From NCBI GenBank assembly GCA_943735955.1, contig OX030959.1, forward strand, positions 7,922,732 through 7,986,731: a stretch of DNA of 64,000 nucleotides. The letters are read 5' to 3'. The stretch is from Piscicola geometra. Lineage: Eukaryota; Annelida; Clitellata; Hirudinida; Piscicolidae. Of this stretch, positions 23,745-35,590 are shown in pieces. Position 1 is the first letter of the stretch. The number at the start of each line of letters is the position of its first letter. The translations under genes and the position numbers were made by a program. The notes beneath the pieces are model-generated. The model made no database searches. It was given only the letters and a program-made list of their open reading frames with translations, and had not been told where the DNA came from.

Positions 23745-25700
23745 TGTTTTTTAAACGTTTAAAGATGGAGTCGAGATAATTGAAGCTCGTGTGATGTGAA
23801 CAGATTGAGATTGAAAGGCCTTGATGAAGCTTTTGTTTTTTTAGAAATTGAAATTAAAAAAACTCTTGAAAAATGTACACCACGTTAGTGCTATAGCTTT
23901 TGAAAGATTTTCAAGATATTTCTTCAGTCCACAAAATATAACTTTGAAGGGATGTCAATGTCGTCATATCAACAGACCCTTATAAACACCTCGTCACCTG
24001 TTTCCAGGCTCCCAGGTTCTTTTGTAATGTGTTGACCAAACAAATAGCTGCTTTATTTCAATCGATTCAATTCTTCAAACAAATATGCTTTCACATCAGT
24101 TTTGTGGTTGTATATCTGTATATAAATTCATGTTTTTGTGTGTGAATGTGAGTAGGCAAGGCAGCGCAAGAACAATGGATGTTGTGCTTACAAGCAACGT
24201 TGTCAGGGAAACTTTTGTACTCGGCTTTGACGCAAGAAGACCCCGTGAAGTAGAACGTCCTCATAATTGGGTGCTTCTCATTCGAAGAAGGTATCATGGT
24301 ATTAGGGGAAATGGTTATGATGAATTGATGAGGAAAAAGAAGAGGAGGAGGAGGGTGAGATGATAATAATTACCAAATTGGTAGATAATTATAATGAATA
24401 ACTAATTAATGATTATGATAAAAGAAATAAACGTATGATAAGGAGGATGAAAGAAAGTATACAAAGTCATTAAGGCTTGACGCTGGGGAGTAATTTGTCA
24501 TGTACCTAATATTCATTTCAAAGCTCTTTTCCCCAGGTTTTTTAAAATTAAAATAATTAAATTTTAAGAATTTTAACATTTAAATGCAATTTTAAATTAA
24601 ATTTCAAAAAATGTAAAAAAACCTCAAAGCAATTTATTTCAAAATTTAAGTTAAACAAACTTTTTATTCAATTATACAAAGCTCTTAAATGTAATTGAAC
24701 GGCTGAAGAAAGCCTTGACAAGACGAGATAAGACTTCATCAAAGGTGTTGGCATGGGCGCTAACTGGGAGAAGTGCCGTTGAGTTATGGGGCCGTAAAGT
24801 GTTCAAAGGTTTCAGAGTTAATTGACTCTTTTAATTTGAGAATTTAGATTTGTGCACTTGCCAATACCACCAGTGCTCATAAAAGCAAGGTGGTGCAGGC
24901 GGTTAGTGAGCTTTATTCGTTACTTATTATAAGTTATGTGATGAATTATGTCGGTGTCAGAAGTTTGAATTGATTTTATATTCTCAGAATAATTGTTAGT
25001 TTATTTTATTTATTTTTGTTTATTATATAAAAAAAGTATACATTCCATTACATTTTTAATTGAACTTTTTTGGCCATTTTTTGAGTTTTTATGTGTTTCA
25101 TACATTCATTTTTCCAATGAGTTTCTTTCGGCAGTGTCTTAATTTATTCTCTGAAAGAAAGATAACTCATGCATTGAAGAATTCGTTCAGCACTATTCCA
25201 TCAATTTCACGCTCCAGCGCACCTGCTCACCATCTCCCGGGAAACTGACAGCTCTTCCTTAATTATTTCTCCAATTGCAGCCTTAATTGTTTTTATGCCA
25301 ATCATTTCGACTGTTTATAGCCTTATTATTAGGGGTTTATTGACTTTTAAATGAACTTTTGGTCATTTCCTTTGTCTTAGTAGGCCATGCGAAGTCACTT
25401 GATGACGTAAATGGAGCATTCAAACCTCGAAATTGATCCAGGTATAATCCATTTTCTAGCTTCAGTATCGTCATAGTATATAAAATTTAAAAGCCTAATG
25501 GTTCTAAGTTATCAAATAGTTTTGAATTTGAAGGTATGGGAAAAGCTTGGCAATCAAGAACTGCTGTCAAATTAAAAAAAATTAATTGTTTTCTTGCATA
25601 ACCTTCTTTTACTAGAACACAAACATTCTTTGAGATAAGTTAACATAATAAATTTACTAGAAATATTTAAAATAGATAAATAAATAAAACAAGAAATGAA
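23745..25700. other. Intergenic stretch
   Basis: Contains the 5' side of the coiled-coil gene on minus and then AT-rich sequence. Small ORFs at 24085-24363 show no recognisable protein and no splice context. I see no supported element. Confidence 0.4.
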
Positions 25701-25706
25701 GGGAGG

Positions 25707-26145
25707 TGATGCGAGACTGGAAAGGGTGTCTCATATGCGCAAACACCAGTCTCTACTTTATTTAATGAAAGATAGCATCGTTTATTGTTATGACGGTTTT
25801 TAGTGTTTTTGAGCAAACATAAAACAGCACTAGAATATATTTGTAGAATTCAATTTCTGTAATGAGCGGGCTGGTTTAGATGGTAAAGTAGTTGGACCTG
25901 CAAGTTAAAGGTCGCCAGTTGGAATCTCTGTTCAGCCAACCGTGAGCTATCATATACCTAGTGTATATGATGCGGTGTTTCACGACTTATGTCGTGTGAG
26001 TGGTGCCTCAGTTGCGTGCCTTGACGCATTATAAATAGGCATTATTAATGATAATTAATTGTATGAAGTTATGTTATAAATAAAAATGTTCATCTAACGT
26101 TTTCTGATACGTACACTAAATAGCATTTGGATTTCAAAAGAAACA
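25707..26145 (+). repeat. Dispersed repeat R1, copy 1 (contains a SINE)
   Basis: Begins gatgcgagactggaaagggt and closely matches the sequence starting at 27337. The match continues through the A/T-rich right part to about 26145. It is interrupted by a ~180-bp insertion at 25866 that copy 2 lacks. Confidence 0.85.
25866..26045 (+). mobile_element. tRNA-derived SINE insertion
   Basis: A ~180-bp insertion flanked by a 6-bp direct repeat TAATGA (25860-25865 and 26046-26051). The left end has RNA polymerase III promoter-like boxes. The A-box-like CTGGTTTAGATGG is at 25871-25883 and the B-box-like GTCGCCAGTTGGAATC at 25911-25926, spaced as in tRNA genes. The right part is unrelated to tRNA. The paralogous site near 27492 lacks the insertion, which fixes the boundaries. 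Confidence 0.75.
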
Positions 26146-27336
26146 ATTTATGCCTGTGATTTAAAAAATACATTATTAAATAAAAATAATGTACTCTTAC
26201 AAAAAGATCATTAAATGTTGTTCATATTTATAACGTATAACCTTATTTCTTAAACCAACCTTATTTTAATTCTTCAATAGGTTATTTCTGAACTAAAATG
26301 ACAAAGTGTGCAATTTAATCATTAATTTACTTTAAATTGAAAAAGCATGCATGCCCTAATCGTGGAGTGGTCTACCTTCCAACGCATGCGTGCTTCCTCC
26401 CAACCACTCCAGCACGCAGTCGATGAATTTTAAAGCAGATCATTATGACCTGAAATGAGCCCAGCAACTTAAGGGAGAGCTCGTTAACGAAAGACAAAAC
26501 GTCTGGGACCGAATAATTTGATATTTAAAAATTTTTATCTGTAGAGGGATTCAGTAATAGTTTTATTACAATATTTTCACTAAAAAAAATCTATGAACTA
26601 TTCTTTACGGGTTTAAACTGTTTTGACAGTGACACTTTATTTATTTATGAGTTAATATTAAGTAAGCAGCTCATAAACCATTTTTAAAAGTTTTAAATCT
26701 ATAATTTTTAGTGAAATTTATTTGCTAGCATTTTTTTTTCATTTTACTATAAATATTTTTTTGCGCTTTTTGAATAGATGTGTTTAATGGTTCGATAAGT
26801 TGAAAAAATATTTGATGATGTCAGAATTAAATAAAACATTTATCGTCGAAAATGGGAAAATTAAATTTCTATAAAAAAACTAATCAATAAATGTGTTGAA
26901 AATCGATTTAACTGACCCATATCTTAAGTTGAAATTGAAAACTTCACAATTTTACATTGCAACTTTTCATGGAAAGAGTGAATGACACCGAAAAATAAAC
27001 TGGAACTGAAATAACGAATTAAAAAACAATTTTATTTTATGTAAAGTTTTCCGAGAAAAAATAATTGGACATTTTTGCGAAGTTCACATGCTATCTACCA
27101 AAATTAATAAAAAAACATTTATACTTTTTTTCCAAAAAGTATATAAAAATTTTCATTTAATTATTTTTGCGTGAAAGAAGTCGTCAATAAATCGCTTTCA
27201 ATCAATACTTCTTGTTTAGTAGCGGGCAAATACTCATTGAAACATGAAAAAATGATTAAAATGTTGGGAAAAATTCAGGAAAAAAAACTAATAAAGTTTA
27301 AAATCATACAAATGCGAAATCGAATAAAGCGAAGAT
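26146..27336. other. AT-rich stretch between R1 copies
   Basis: No ORF of note. A short inverted repeat (tggagtggt ... accactcca) at about 26360-26410 could fold as a hairpin. Nothing else is recognised. Confidence 0.4.
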
Positions 27337-27595
27337 GATGCGAGACTGGAAAGGGTGTCTCATATACGCAAACACCAGTCTCTACTTTATTTAATGGAAG
27401 ATAGCATCGTTTATTGTTATGACGCCTTTTAGTGTTTTTGAGCAAACATAAAAAAGCACTAGAATTTATTTGAAGAATTCAATTTCTTTAATGATAATTA
27501 ATTGTAACAAGTTATGTTATTGATTGAACGTCTTTATAAGCTACCGTCGTCAAATACCTTCACTAAAATAGCATTGGAATTGAACAGAAGATTTC
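27337..27595 (+). repeat. Dispersed repeat R1, copy 2 (empty SINE site)
   Basis: Matches 25707-26145 in the same orientation but reads straight through tctttaatgataatt, where copy 1 carries its SINE. Confidence 0.85.
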
Positions 27596-28225
27596 AAAAA
27601 ATATTTCATATATTATAAATTAAGCGTTTCAATGGAAATCAAAAAAAAATTTTAAACTATTTATTTTTTGAGTTTATAAAGTACATGGTCAGTGGCCATG
27701 TACTACTAAACCATTGGTCACAGCATTGACGACTTAAACATCCAAAATGGAATGATTGATCGATGTGAATACTTTTTGTCGTTAAAGTTTAGTATGTTTG
27801 CTCATTGGGGTGGGTGAACTGCAAGGTGTGACAAAAATCTCAAGTTTTCTCTATTTCCCAATCACTCATGCATACATTCACCGTTGAGCAATTCTACTTT
27901 GTCTAACTTTTATATATTTTTGCTTTTCAATTCCTTGGCAACATCGATAAAGGAAGATATCATAAAGAACATTATTCCAGACGTTTGTTACAACCTTTGC
28001 TTTTGCGAACCCGGAAAGTAAAACAAGACATTACTTTGTGCCTCTGATAAGCTGAAAGATAAATCAAGTGCTCACAAAAATCGGAAGAATTTTCTCTAGA
28101 GTTGCATAAGAGAAAGCCGAAATTGTGAAAATAATTAAGTGATTTTTAAGTATTTAGTAATGATTAAAAAACAATCAAAAGGTAGAATCACTTAAAGACG
28201 ACGAGTAAGAGGCATGCGTCCACAC

Positions 28226-29780
28226 TAGAGGTCGGACATGAACGATTTTTCATTCCCGGTCCCGTCCCGTTCCCGATGGGACATCAGAATTTTGATTCCC
28301 GTCCCGTCCCGTTCCCGAAATTTTTTTTCCTGTCCCGTCCCGTTCCCGATGGGACATCAGAATTTTGATTCCCGTCCCGTCCCGTTCCCGAAATTTTTTT
28401 TCCCGTCCCAACCCGTTCCCGAAAGCTTTTTGTTTTTTTATTCATTTTCGCTGCCGTTTTTACTGGTCCCAAACTTGCTAGTTCTAAAATTTCTTAAAAT
28501 TTATTATTTGAAAGTCCGAGAATATTTCTTTTAATGAAATAAAAAAACACGATTTAAAGTTGAATATTTATTGAAATGAAAGTATTGTTTTTGAGTTATT
28601 TAATCAAGTCTTTATTGCTTTTCACACGGGTTAAACCATTAAGAGTTTCAGCTTTCAAATGAGATGATTTTGGGTCTGAAGTTAACGACCACATATTGAA
28701 AAATTCGGTTCACAGCGAATATAACATGCAGATATACTAAACAAAATTTTGGCTACTTCTTGTAATATTGGTAAATTGCTCATTTTACTCCAATAAAATA
28801 AAACATCTTTATAATTTTCAATTTTTTTGCGACGTAATTGTGAATATTTGTTCAATTCATCCTCTTCTGAATTTTTTTCTTTGTTCATTATTACTAATTC
28901 TTCAATAATGTTAGAAATATGTTTTTTAACAACATTCCTATTCTCTACAACTGCAAATATAAAATCATTCGTATAATTTGATAGTATAATAATTTTATTA
29001 TAATTTTTACATTATAAAAACAAACATAATAGGTCTAAATAACCATCATTTGTTTTTTTTCTCAAAGGCACTGCAGCTTGGTCTGGCTGTAAAAAATAGA
29101 TTTAAATTTTTTCTAATGAAAGTCTTGGTATTTATTTCTCTTCTATCCCCAACTTTTTTCCTATTATTCTTTCATACTGGGGATGCAACAGACATGCTGT
29201 CATACGAATAAGATCAATGGGCATCTTTTCTTTTGTCGAAATGATCAACTGAGCAATCATTTGGAAATTAATTATTCAAATTTAAAGTATTAATTTATGA
29301 AATTTAAATAATATAACTGACCATTTGATTTCATCTGAAAAGTTTTCATCATCACCCATTTGTTCTAATCTCCCTAATCTTTGGACTCATCATAACAACT
29401 TCAAATGTAGTGTTGGAGGTTTTGATATTGGCAATGGTGGCTTCGTTATACTTTTCCATTGCATTTAATACTTATTTTAAGTACGGCGTATCGATGAAAT
29501 AAAGATTTCCATACTTAGAAGTTTGATGAAAAATCATTGTTAAAGAATCCAATCCCAATAACTGTTATTCCCGTTTTTCCCGTTCCCGATTTAAAAGTTG
29601 ATTCCCGTTCCCGTCTTTTCCCGTTCCCGATTTGAATGTTGATTCCCGTTCCCGTCCCGAAAACCTATTCCCGGTTCCCGACTTTTCCCGTCCAGAAATT
29701 AATTTTCATTCCCGTTCCCGCGGGAGTCCCGCGGGTACCCGCGGGTACCCGGTCAGATCGGGTAACCGGTCCGACCTCTA
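28226..29780. mobile_element. hAT-family DNA transposon (1555 bp, non-autonomous)
   Basis: Bounded by 12-bp perfect terminal inverted repeats (TAGAGGTCGGAC on the left, its complement at 29769-29780) and an 8-bp target duplication GTCCACAC at 28218-28225 and 29781-29788. The matching unoccupied sequence is at 51575-51582 in copy B. Subterminal regions are packed with CCCGT/TTCCCG motifs, on the right also in CCCGCGGGTACCCG palindromic form. An internal remnant resembles the hAT dimerisation domain. Confidence 0.9.
28570..28888 (-). pseudogene. hAT transposase C-terminal remnant
   Basis: A minus-strand frame holds DVLFYWSKMSNLPILQEVAK followed by a Ser/Ile-rich stretch and FSICGR. After a frame change comes SHLKAETLNGL with a final KSN. 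This is the order and wording of the hAT C-terminal dimerisation (hATC) domain. A stop and frame shift break it, and the catalytic part is absent, so the element cannot encode its own transposase. Confidence 0.65.
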
Positions 29781-29788
29781 GTCCACAC

Positions 29789-31275
29789 ACACCACCAACG
29801 TGCGTGCTCCCCTCTTCCTGCAAGACAGCAAACACGAGAATGCAGAGTTTGCATTACTCAGAGGACCGCCTTTAATCTGCTGTCTGCAACCATCGCCATT
29901 GTGCTTCGTCCTTTTCTTTGACTTCTGCCTCCTTGTTTTATTGTCCATTGTATTAAAAACTGGCATTTCTCAATCTATTTTTCTTCCAGACTGGCAACTA
30001 CCTTAATGGCCTTGATCCAAGTTTCAAAAGAAAAACGATCTTATTTTAAGATCTGCTAATGTTTTGTTTTTGTCAAAAAATTGGCGGCAATGAAGAGACA
30101 TTTTGAGTTGAAGGTTGCTCAAGAGGTTTGCTCCCATTGAGGTGACAGCGGCAAAAGTAGCATGAACCCAATGAACGGTCACCTTGAAGAATTAATGCTT
30201 ACGTAAAACACTTAATACAGCTCAATAATATCCTTCTGTGATTAAAATTGAGTTGATTTATGTTGTTACTGCTGTTGTAAATGAAAATATGCAGCCTAAG
30301 TGGCCTGGAAGCCCGTTCGGGTTATACGCCACTATAATAATTCTCGTCATTATTATCATTATTATTATTGTTTAAAGAGTAAAGAAATTAAAAAGACTGA
30401 TCGGACAGAAGGCTGTAGAAAGAATAAATTCGATTAGAAGCACGTAGGCATGGGAAGTGAAGCATTAATTCAAATGGAATATTAATAAACTCCACAACTT
30501 TTAAATGAAGAATGGGAATTGCAATTGCAAAGCACGTATCCTTTTGAGGTTTTGTTAATCATCTCTGTTTACGCACAAACAGAAGCCCTTAATTCATTGT
30601 CCGCATTAAGCCACTTCATTACAAACTCAAGTTAGGAATATATAAATTTAATGAAAAAGAGAAAAAAATAACCAAAAAGGTATAAATATTAAAATATGTT
30701 TTTGCTTTAAAAAGTAGCATCAGAAGAAGGTTGAACACATATCGATATCATTTCCATCGTTTTTTTGTTGTCATTTTTATCAGCTTTTTCCAGTTTACAT
30801 TTTTTGTTGAGATAAGGGTTGTAAAATGTATTTTAAATATTTATGAATACTAGGTACATAGCTTAATGACACGTTATTTCTTTCTTTTGCAGTAAACGAA
30901 TCATAAATGCGTCTATAAAAATGATATTTTCGATCCCTTACTCTTACATTAATTTTCATCTGCATCATATTAGATTCATAAACAATAGTACGATAACAAA
31001 AAGTATCACTATAATAAAAAACTTAAAACTTTTTGACCTATTTCATAGTTTATTTTTCTCAAAAAATTCACTTACAAACACTGACAAAACTCACAAAACC
31101 CACCAGCGCCCACCCCCAACAATTTATAACACTCAACAACATTCCCCACGACCCCCCTTCACAAACACTCACCAGACTCACGAACAGACTTCCACTCACC
31201 AATCAAAGGGATGGCAGAGATGCTGCTGGTGGGAACTTGGGAGCAAATTCGTTCTGAGCATGAAGATTAATGGTG
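29789..31275 (-). pseudogene. Decayed paralogue of the multi-pass membrane protein gene
   Basis: Copy-A counterpart of the gene at 51503-60747. 29955-29781 retains the segment just before the C-terminal helix with about 98 percent nucleotide identity (MDNKTRRQKSKKRTKHNG and following residues conserved). The hAT element interrupts it exactly where the C-terminal helix should follow. Most of the large last exon is missing between about 30090 and 30390. Sequence at 30395-30430 corresponds to the start of that exon. The next exon upstream (31265-31180) carries a deletion that shifts the frame, and the counterpart of exon 57293-57047 is absent. Confidence 0.7.
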
Positions 31276-32239
31276 GAGCCTACTTAGGTAAAAATGTCAT
31301 TAAAATTAATTGATAAAAAATGTTTACATATTTTTGTAAAATGTAATTTTAGATTTTTAAAACTTTTAAATGCTTTGATTTGAATCATTAATTATTTATT
31401 GGCGTCAGAAATGAAATTTCCTTTCTTGAAATACCTTCAAAGACATATTTTTAATATTGAATTTGAAGTAACGTGGTTTAGAGGGATTTATCACTTGCTT
31501 CTATATATATAATAATTATATATTAAATTAAATGTTTCATTCTGTTTTTAAAAAAATGTATAATTTGAAAAAAGTTAAATAAAAAAATTATCTAGCTGCA
31601 TGAAAGCATTTGAAGAGCTGCCGAAATGGCTTTTCTTTGTGAAGAAGAAAGTTATCTTTAAGTTTAATGCAAAAGCTTCAGAAAAAGATGCATGGGTCAA
31701 GACCCATTGAAACTATCTTTTTAATTCAGAGTTTTTCCAGCTTAAAACATTTGATTCACAGTTTTTCAGTTCTTCCATTAAGCTGAACATTTTTATTTTA
31801 AAAGAAAATACTTTTTGAAAAAAATAAAGATATCTTTGACAAAAGATGAACGTGTAAGACACGTTGAAGGGTAGGACTATGTGAAAATTAACGTGGTAAA
31901 TTGGTTATCTCACTTACAAAGCTACGAAACTTGAAAATTACTTTTTACAAATAGTTTATTTTAAATATTAATTTTCAAGTTTATTTAAAAAAATAAAAAT
32001 AGGAAAGTAAATGCTTAAGCACACTCCGCTAACTTTTACGGTTTTTTTATACGCAAAAAAACTATTCAGCCTTAAGATGTTTTATTTAACAGGTTGGTTT
32101 GAAAGTATAATACTTCTTATAGAATCTAGGAATAAAAAAACATTTTCGGAAGACCTAGTTTAAATCATTCTTGTTAATTATTCTTCAAGACATCGTTTTC
32201 ACTAAAGGCGAACATCCCACGGCAGGTTAATTGCCACCT

Positions 32240-33170
32240 ACTCAATTATTCTTATAGCTGTGTACAAGGCATGTGTTTTGAGCACTCTCCTTTACGCCAG
32301 TGAATCCTGGACACTATGCGCATTCCAGGAAAAAAGATTGAGTGCTTTCCACATGCGGTGTCTTCGACGCATGCTCGGAATCTCATGGCAAGATCGCGTC
32401 ACAAACAACGAGGTGTTGGCGAGGGCAGCCATTTCAAGCATGACCACTCTTCTTCGTCAAAGACGTCTCCGATGGTTAGGACATGTACGTCGGATGGATG
32501 ATGGCCGACTTCCCAAAGACGTGCTATTCGGCGAGCTTGTCTCAGGTTGGAGAGCAACTGGTAGGCCATACCTTCGCTACAAGGACGTCTGCAAGCGCGA
32601 TCTAAAATCTACAGAGATCGACGTCAGCACCTGGGAATCGCTTGCTGAAGATAAAAGCAGATGGACGCAAGCCGTGCGCATGGGACTAGAAGCGGGGGAA
32701 GCAGGGATTCGTCGGCTTGCCAGTGAAAAGCGCTCCCGCAGAAAGAAAAACAGCAGCAATCTGCGACCAGCAGCCACTAACAATCAGCAGCCACTAACAA
32801 TCAGCAGCGAGCAACAACCAGAGGCGAGCAACAACCAGAGGCGAGCAACAACCAGAGGCGAGCAACAACCAGAGGCGAGCAACAACCAACAGCGACCAAT
32901 AACCAGCAGCCAACAAAAACCAGCAGCCAACAATAACCAGCAGCCAACAATAACCAGCAGCCAACAATAACCAGCAGCTAACAGCAATCAAAAGAGAAAA
33001 ACAAGCAACAGCCAACAACAACCAGCTGCGAACAACAATCAGAAGAGAACAACAACCAACAAAGAGCAACAACCATCAGAGAACAACAACCAGCAGCGAC
33101 AAAACCACAGCGAAAAGTTCTCCCTCGGCGCAAGTCCATTGTCTACTTAGACTGAAGGACGCCAACATAG
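32240..33170 (+). mobile_element. 5'-truncated non-LTR retrotransposon fragment
   Basis: The ORF at 32260-32970 starts within a reverse-transcriptase C-terminal region: LLYASESWTLCAFQEKRL, then HMRCLRRMLGISWQDRVTN, RRLRWLGHVRRMDDGRLP and GRPYLRYKDVCKRDLK. This wording is typical of the RT tail of animal non-LTR elements with an apurinic-type endonuclease. I cannot assign the clade firmly. The endonuclease and RT catalytic core are missing, as expected from 5' truncation. The reading frame runs on into a Gln/Asn-rich tandem repeat. The insertion is absent from copy B. Confidence 0.82.
32755..33115 (+). repeat. AACAACCAG-type minisatellite in the retrotransposon tail
   Basis: Short tandem units of about 17 bp: GAGCAACAACCAGAGGC repeated four times near 32810-32885, then AATAACCAGCAGCCAAC variants. 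They are translated in the ORF as an Asn/Gln-rich tail. Confidence 0.85.
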
Positions 33171-35430
33171 ACTCAATTATTCAGCCCACCCGTAACAAAA
33201 TTAACGAATCAAGGCAACTCTCGACCAAAATGTAAAAGTTTTTCATGAATCCTTAGAATATTTTTTTAGTTCAAAACTTCAAACACCGCATCGAACATAG
33301 CTTTATGAGAGTCCCAAGAGTGCAGTATATTTCCATAAACTTTGCTTTACTATCAGTCAATATATCCTCCTTATCCAGCTTGAAAGCGGCTCAATATTAA
33401 TGGCCCCAAACATCAAGTCATTAGTCAGTGCATTTGTGCGGTGCTGCTGCGAGAGATGAGCCGCCGAGGAGCATTGATGGATGGAGCCGCCTCGACAAAT
33501 TAGGCCTGCATCGCTTACAAATGCTTCTCCAATGAGGAAATGACTTGAAAAGAGTTACCCGGGAAGTGTGTGTGTGGATTCTACTAGAAGTGATTGAGTG
33601 GGTTTTGGGAAAGAATGGCGCATGAAATCTTTTTTTATAGAAACTTAGACGAAGCTTTTGTGAGTCGTGAAGTAGGCGATCTGAATCACTAAAGGAAGGA
33701 TGAATGTTTGACGAGGCACTGACTCTGCTCGTATAGGAGATAGATTGTGGGACTATGAGAAGTTTCGATGAAATGGCATTTAACTGAGAGAAACGTAAAT
33801 AAAAATCGTTTCATTTGCGTGTAATCCAGCAAGTTATTGCAGGTATCTGGTGCGATTAAACTTTTGAACATTAAATTTAAATAAAATGACTTATTTTGTA
33901 AACGCATAAGTACTATGCTTCAATTTGAAATCAAAGTTTCATGGTAGATTGTGTCTGTTGCTGGCTTGTAAATTGCTGTTTTACGTGGAGTATTCACAAT
34001 CCAAAATAAAAGTTAAGACTTAGGAAACGAAATGAAGCTCACGAATGGTCTCCTGACCAGTCGATGTGTTACGAGCTTGGAATGCAAGAGTTTTGAATGC
34101 CTTCTCTTTCTCCGAAGAATATTTTTACATTTTCAGCAACTTTTTTCATTTCAAAGTTTTAATTATTTTTAATTAAACAAGAAAAATTTCGACTTTTTTC
34201 AATTATCTTCAAAAACTTGTCAGTCTTTCTTACTTTTGGGAAAAACTTCTATATTAATTTCCCTTCTTTCTCGCAACTTTAATTTTTTTGGGCAAATATA
34301 TTCACTTTCCTGCGCCAGAAACAGAAGATTTACATTTCAGTTTGAAAAGTTTCCTATCCTTCGCCACTTTGACTTTTTCAAATAATTTAATATTCACAAA
34401 TTTAAATATTTTATTTGTTTAAATATTTAAGATAATTGCTTGGACGTTTACAAAAGAAATACTTTTTTTTCAGTTTTTTCGAAACCAATAAACGAATTCA
34501 GTTTCTTCGTTTTGAGAAAGACGCTCAATTTTAAAGAATTTTGAATGCTTTTTAAAGTCTTTTAACGAACTTTTTCTTTTTTTAACCTAATTTTTACTTT
34601 TTATTCACTCATTATTTTTGAATAGATTTTTCTTTTTTTCTGTATCCATGCCCCAATCAACATCTTTCCATTATTCTTTCATCAAACTATCCACCTACGC
34701 ACACCTTATTTCGATGCGAGACAATGTTAAATGGATGAAATAGAAGGAGGATGAAAAAACAATGATCATCGTTGTTGATGCGTCTTTGTTAATAAGATGA
34801 ACTAAAAACCAATCCTAACTCAATCTTGTAGTTCACCAAAAATTGGATCTCTTCCATTTTGAATAAATAACAATACTTTAAATTTTAAACTAGGTTATTG
34901 ATACATAATTTTATTTTAAATAAGCAATAATTTAAAAAAACACAAAATTTCACAAATATATCTTTTTGTTACATTTATACGAAGTAAAAAAATGAACTCT
35001 TCATCCATGAAGTGAAATTGCAAATAAGCTAGAAACAGATAAAGTCAAATGTATTGATAAAAATAGAAAAAACCTTTTGAAACCTTCATGCTTTTCTAAA
35101 ACGTAATTTTTATATTTTTATACACTAGCCATTATATCAACTCAAAGTAAATTTATTTAAAAATTTATTTTTTTCTGACCTATTTAATGATGTGGTATTC
35201 AATGATTTACAAGTGATATATTTTTCGTTTAAAACGATAGTCATAGTGTTTCTTTATAAGAATTGATATTTCATAACCACCATAATCTTCGCCTTTAAAT
35301 TAAATTCTTTTTAACACCTTAAATTGTTCTACCCTTCTCAATCAATTATTAAATACTCCACCAGTTTAAGGCATACATCAATCGCAAAACTCATTAAAAA
35401 AACAGCAAAAGCACAACATCAAGCGAACCC

Positions 35431-35590
35431 CACCACCCTCACCCCATCACCCTCACCCCACCACTCTCACCCCACCACCCTCACCACACCACTCTCACCC
35501 CACCACCCTCACCACACCACTCTCACCCACACCACCCTCACCCACACCACTCTCACCACACCACCCTCACCACACCCCTCTCACCCCAAG
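35431..35590. repeat. CACCCTCACCCCACCACTCT minisatellite
   Basis: About eight imperfect 15-bp units of CACCCTCACCCCACC/CACTCTCACC form, lying inside copy A. No coding role is seen. Confidence 0.85.

Noticed and set aside
24085..24363. 92-residue plus-strand ORF
   Set aside because: No recognisable domain or splice context; ends in a GAGGAG run.
26358..26412. Hairpin tggagtggt...accactcca as an ncRNA or terminator
   Set aside because: Single short stem in AT-rich DNA with no other support; mentioned only as a possible fold.
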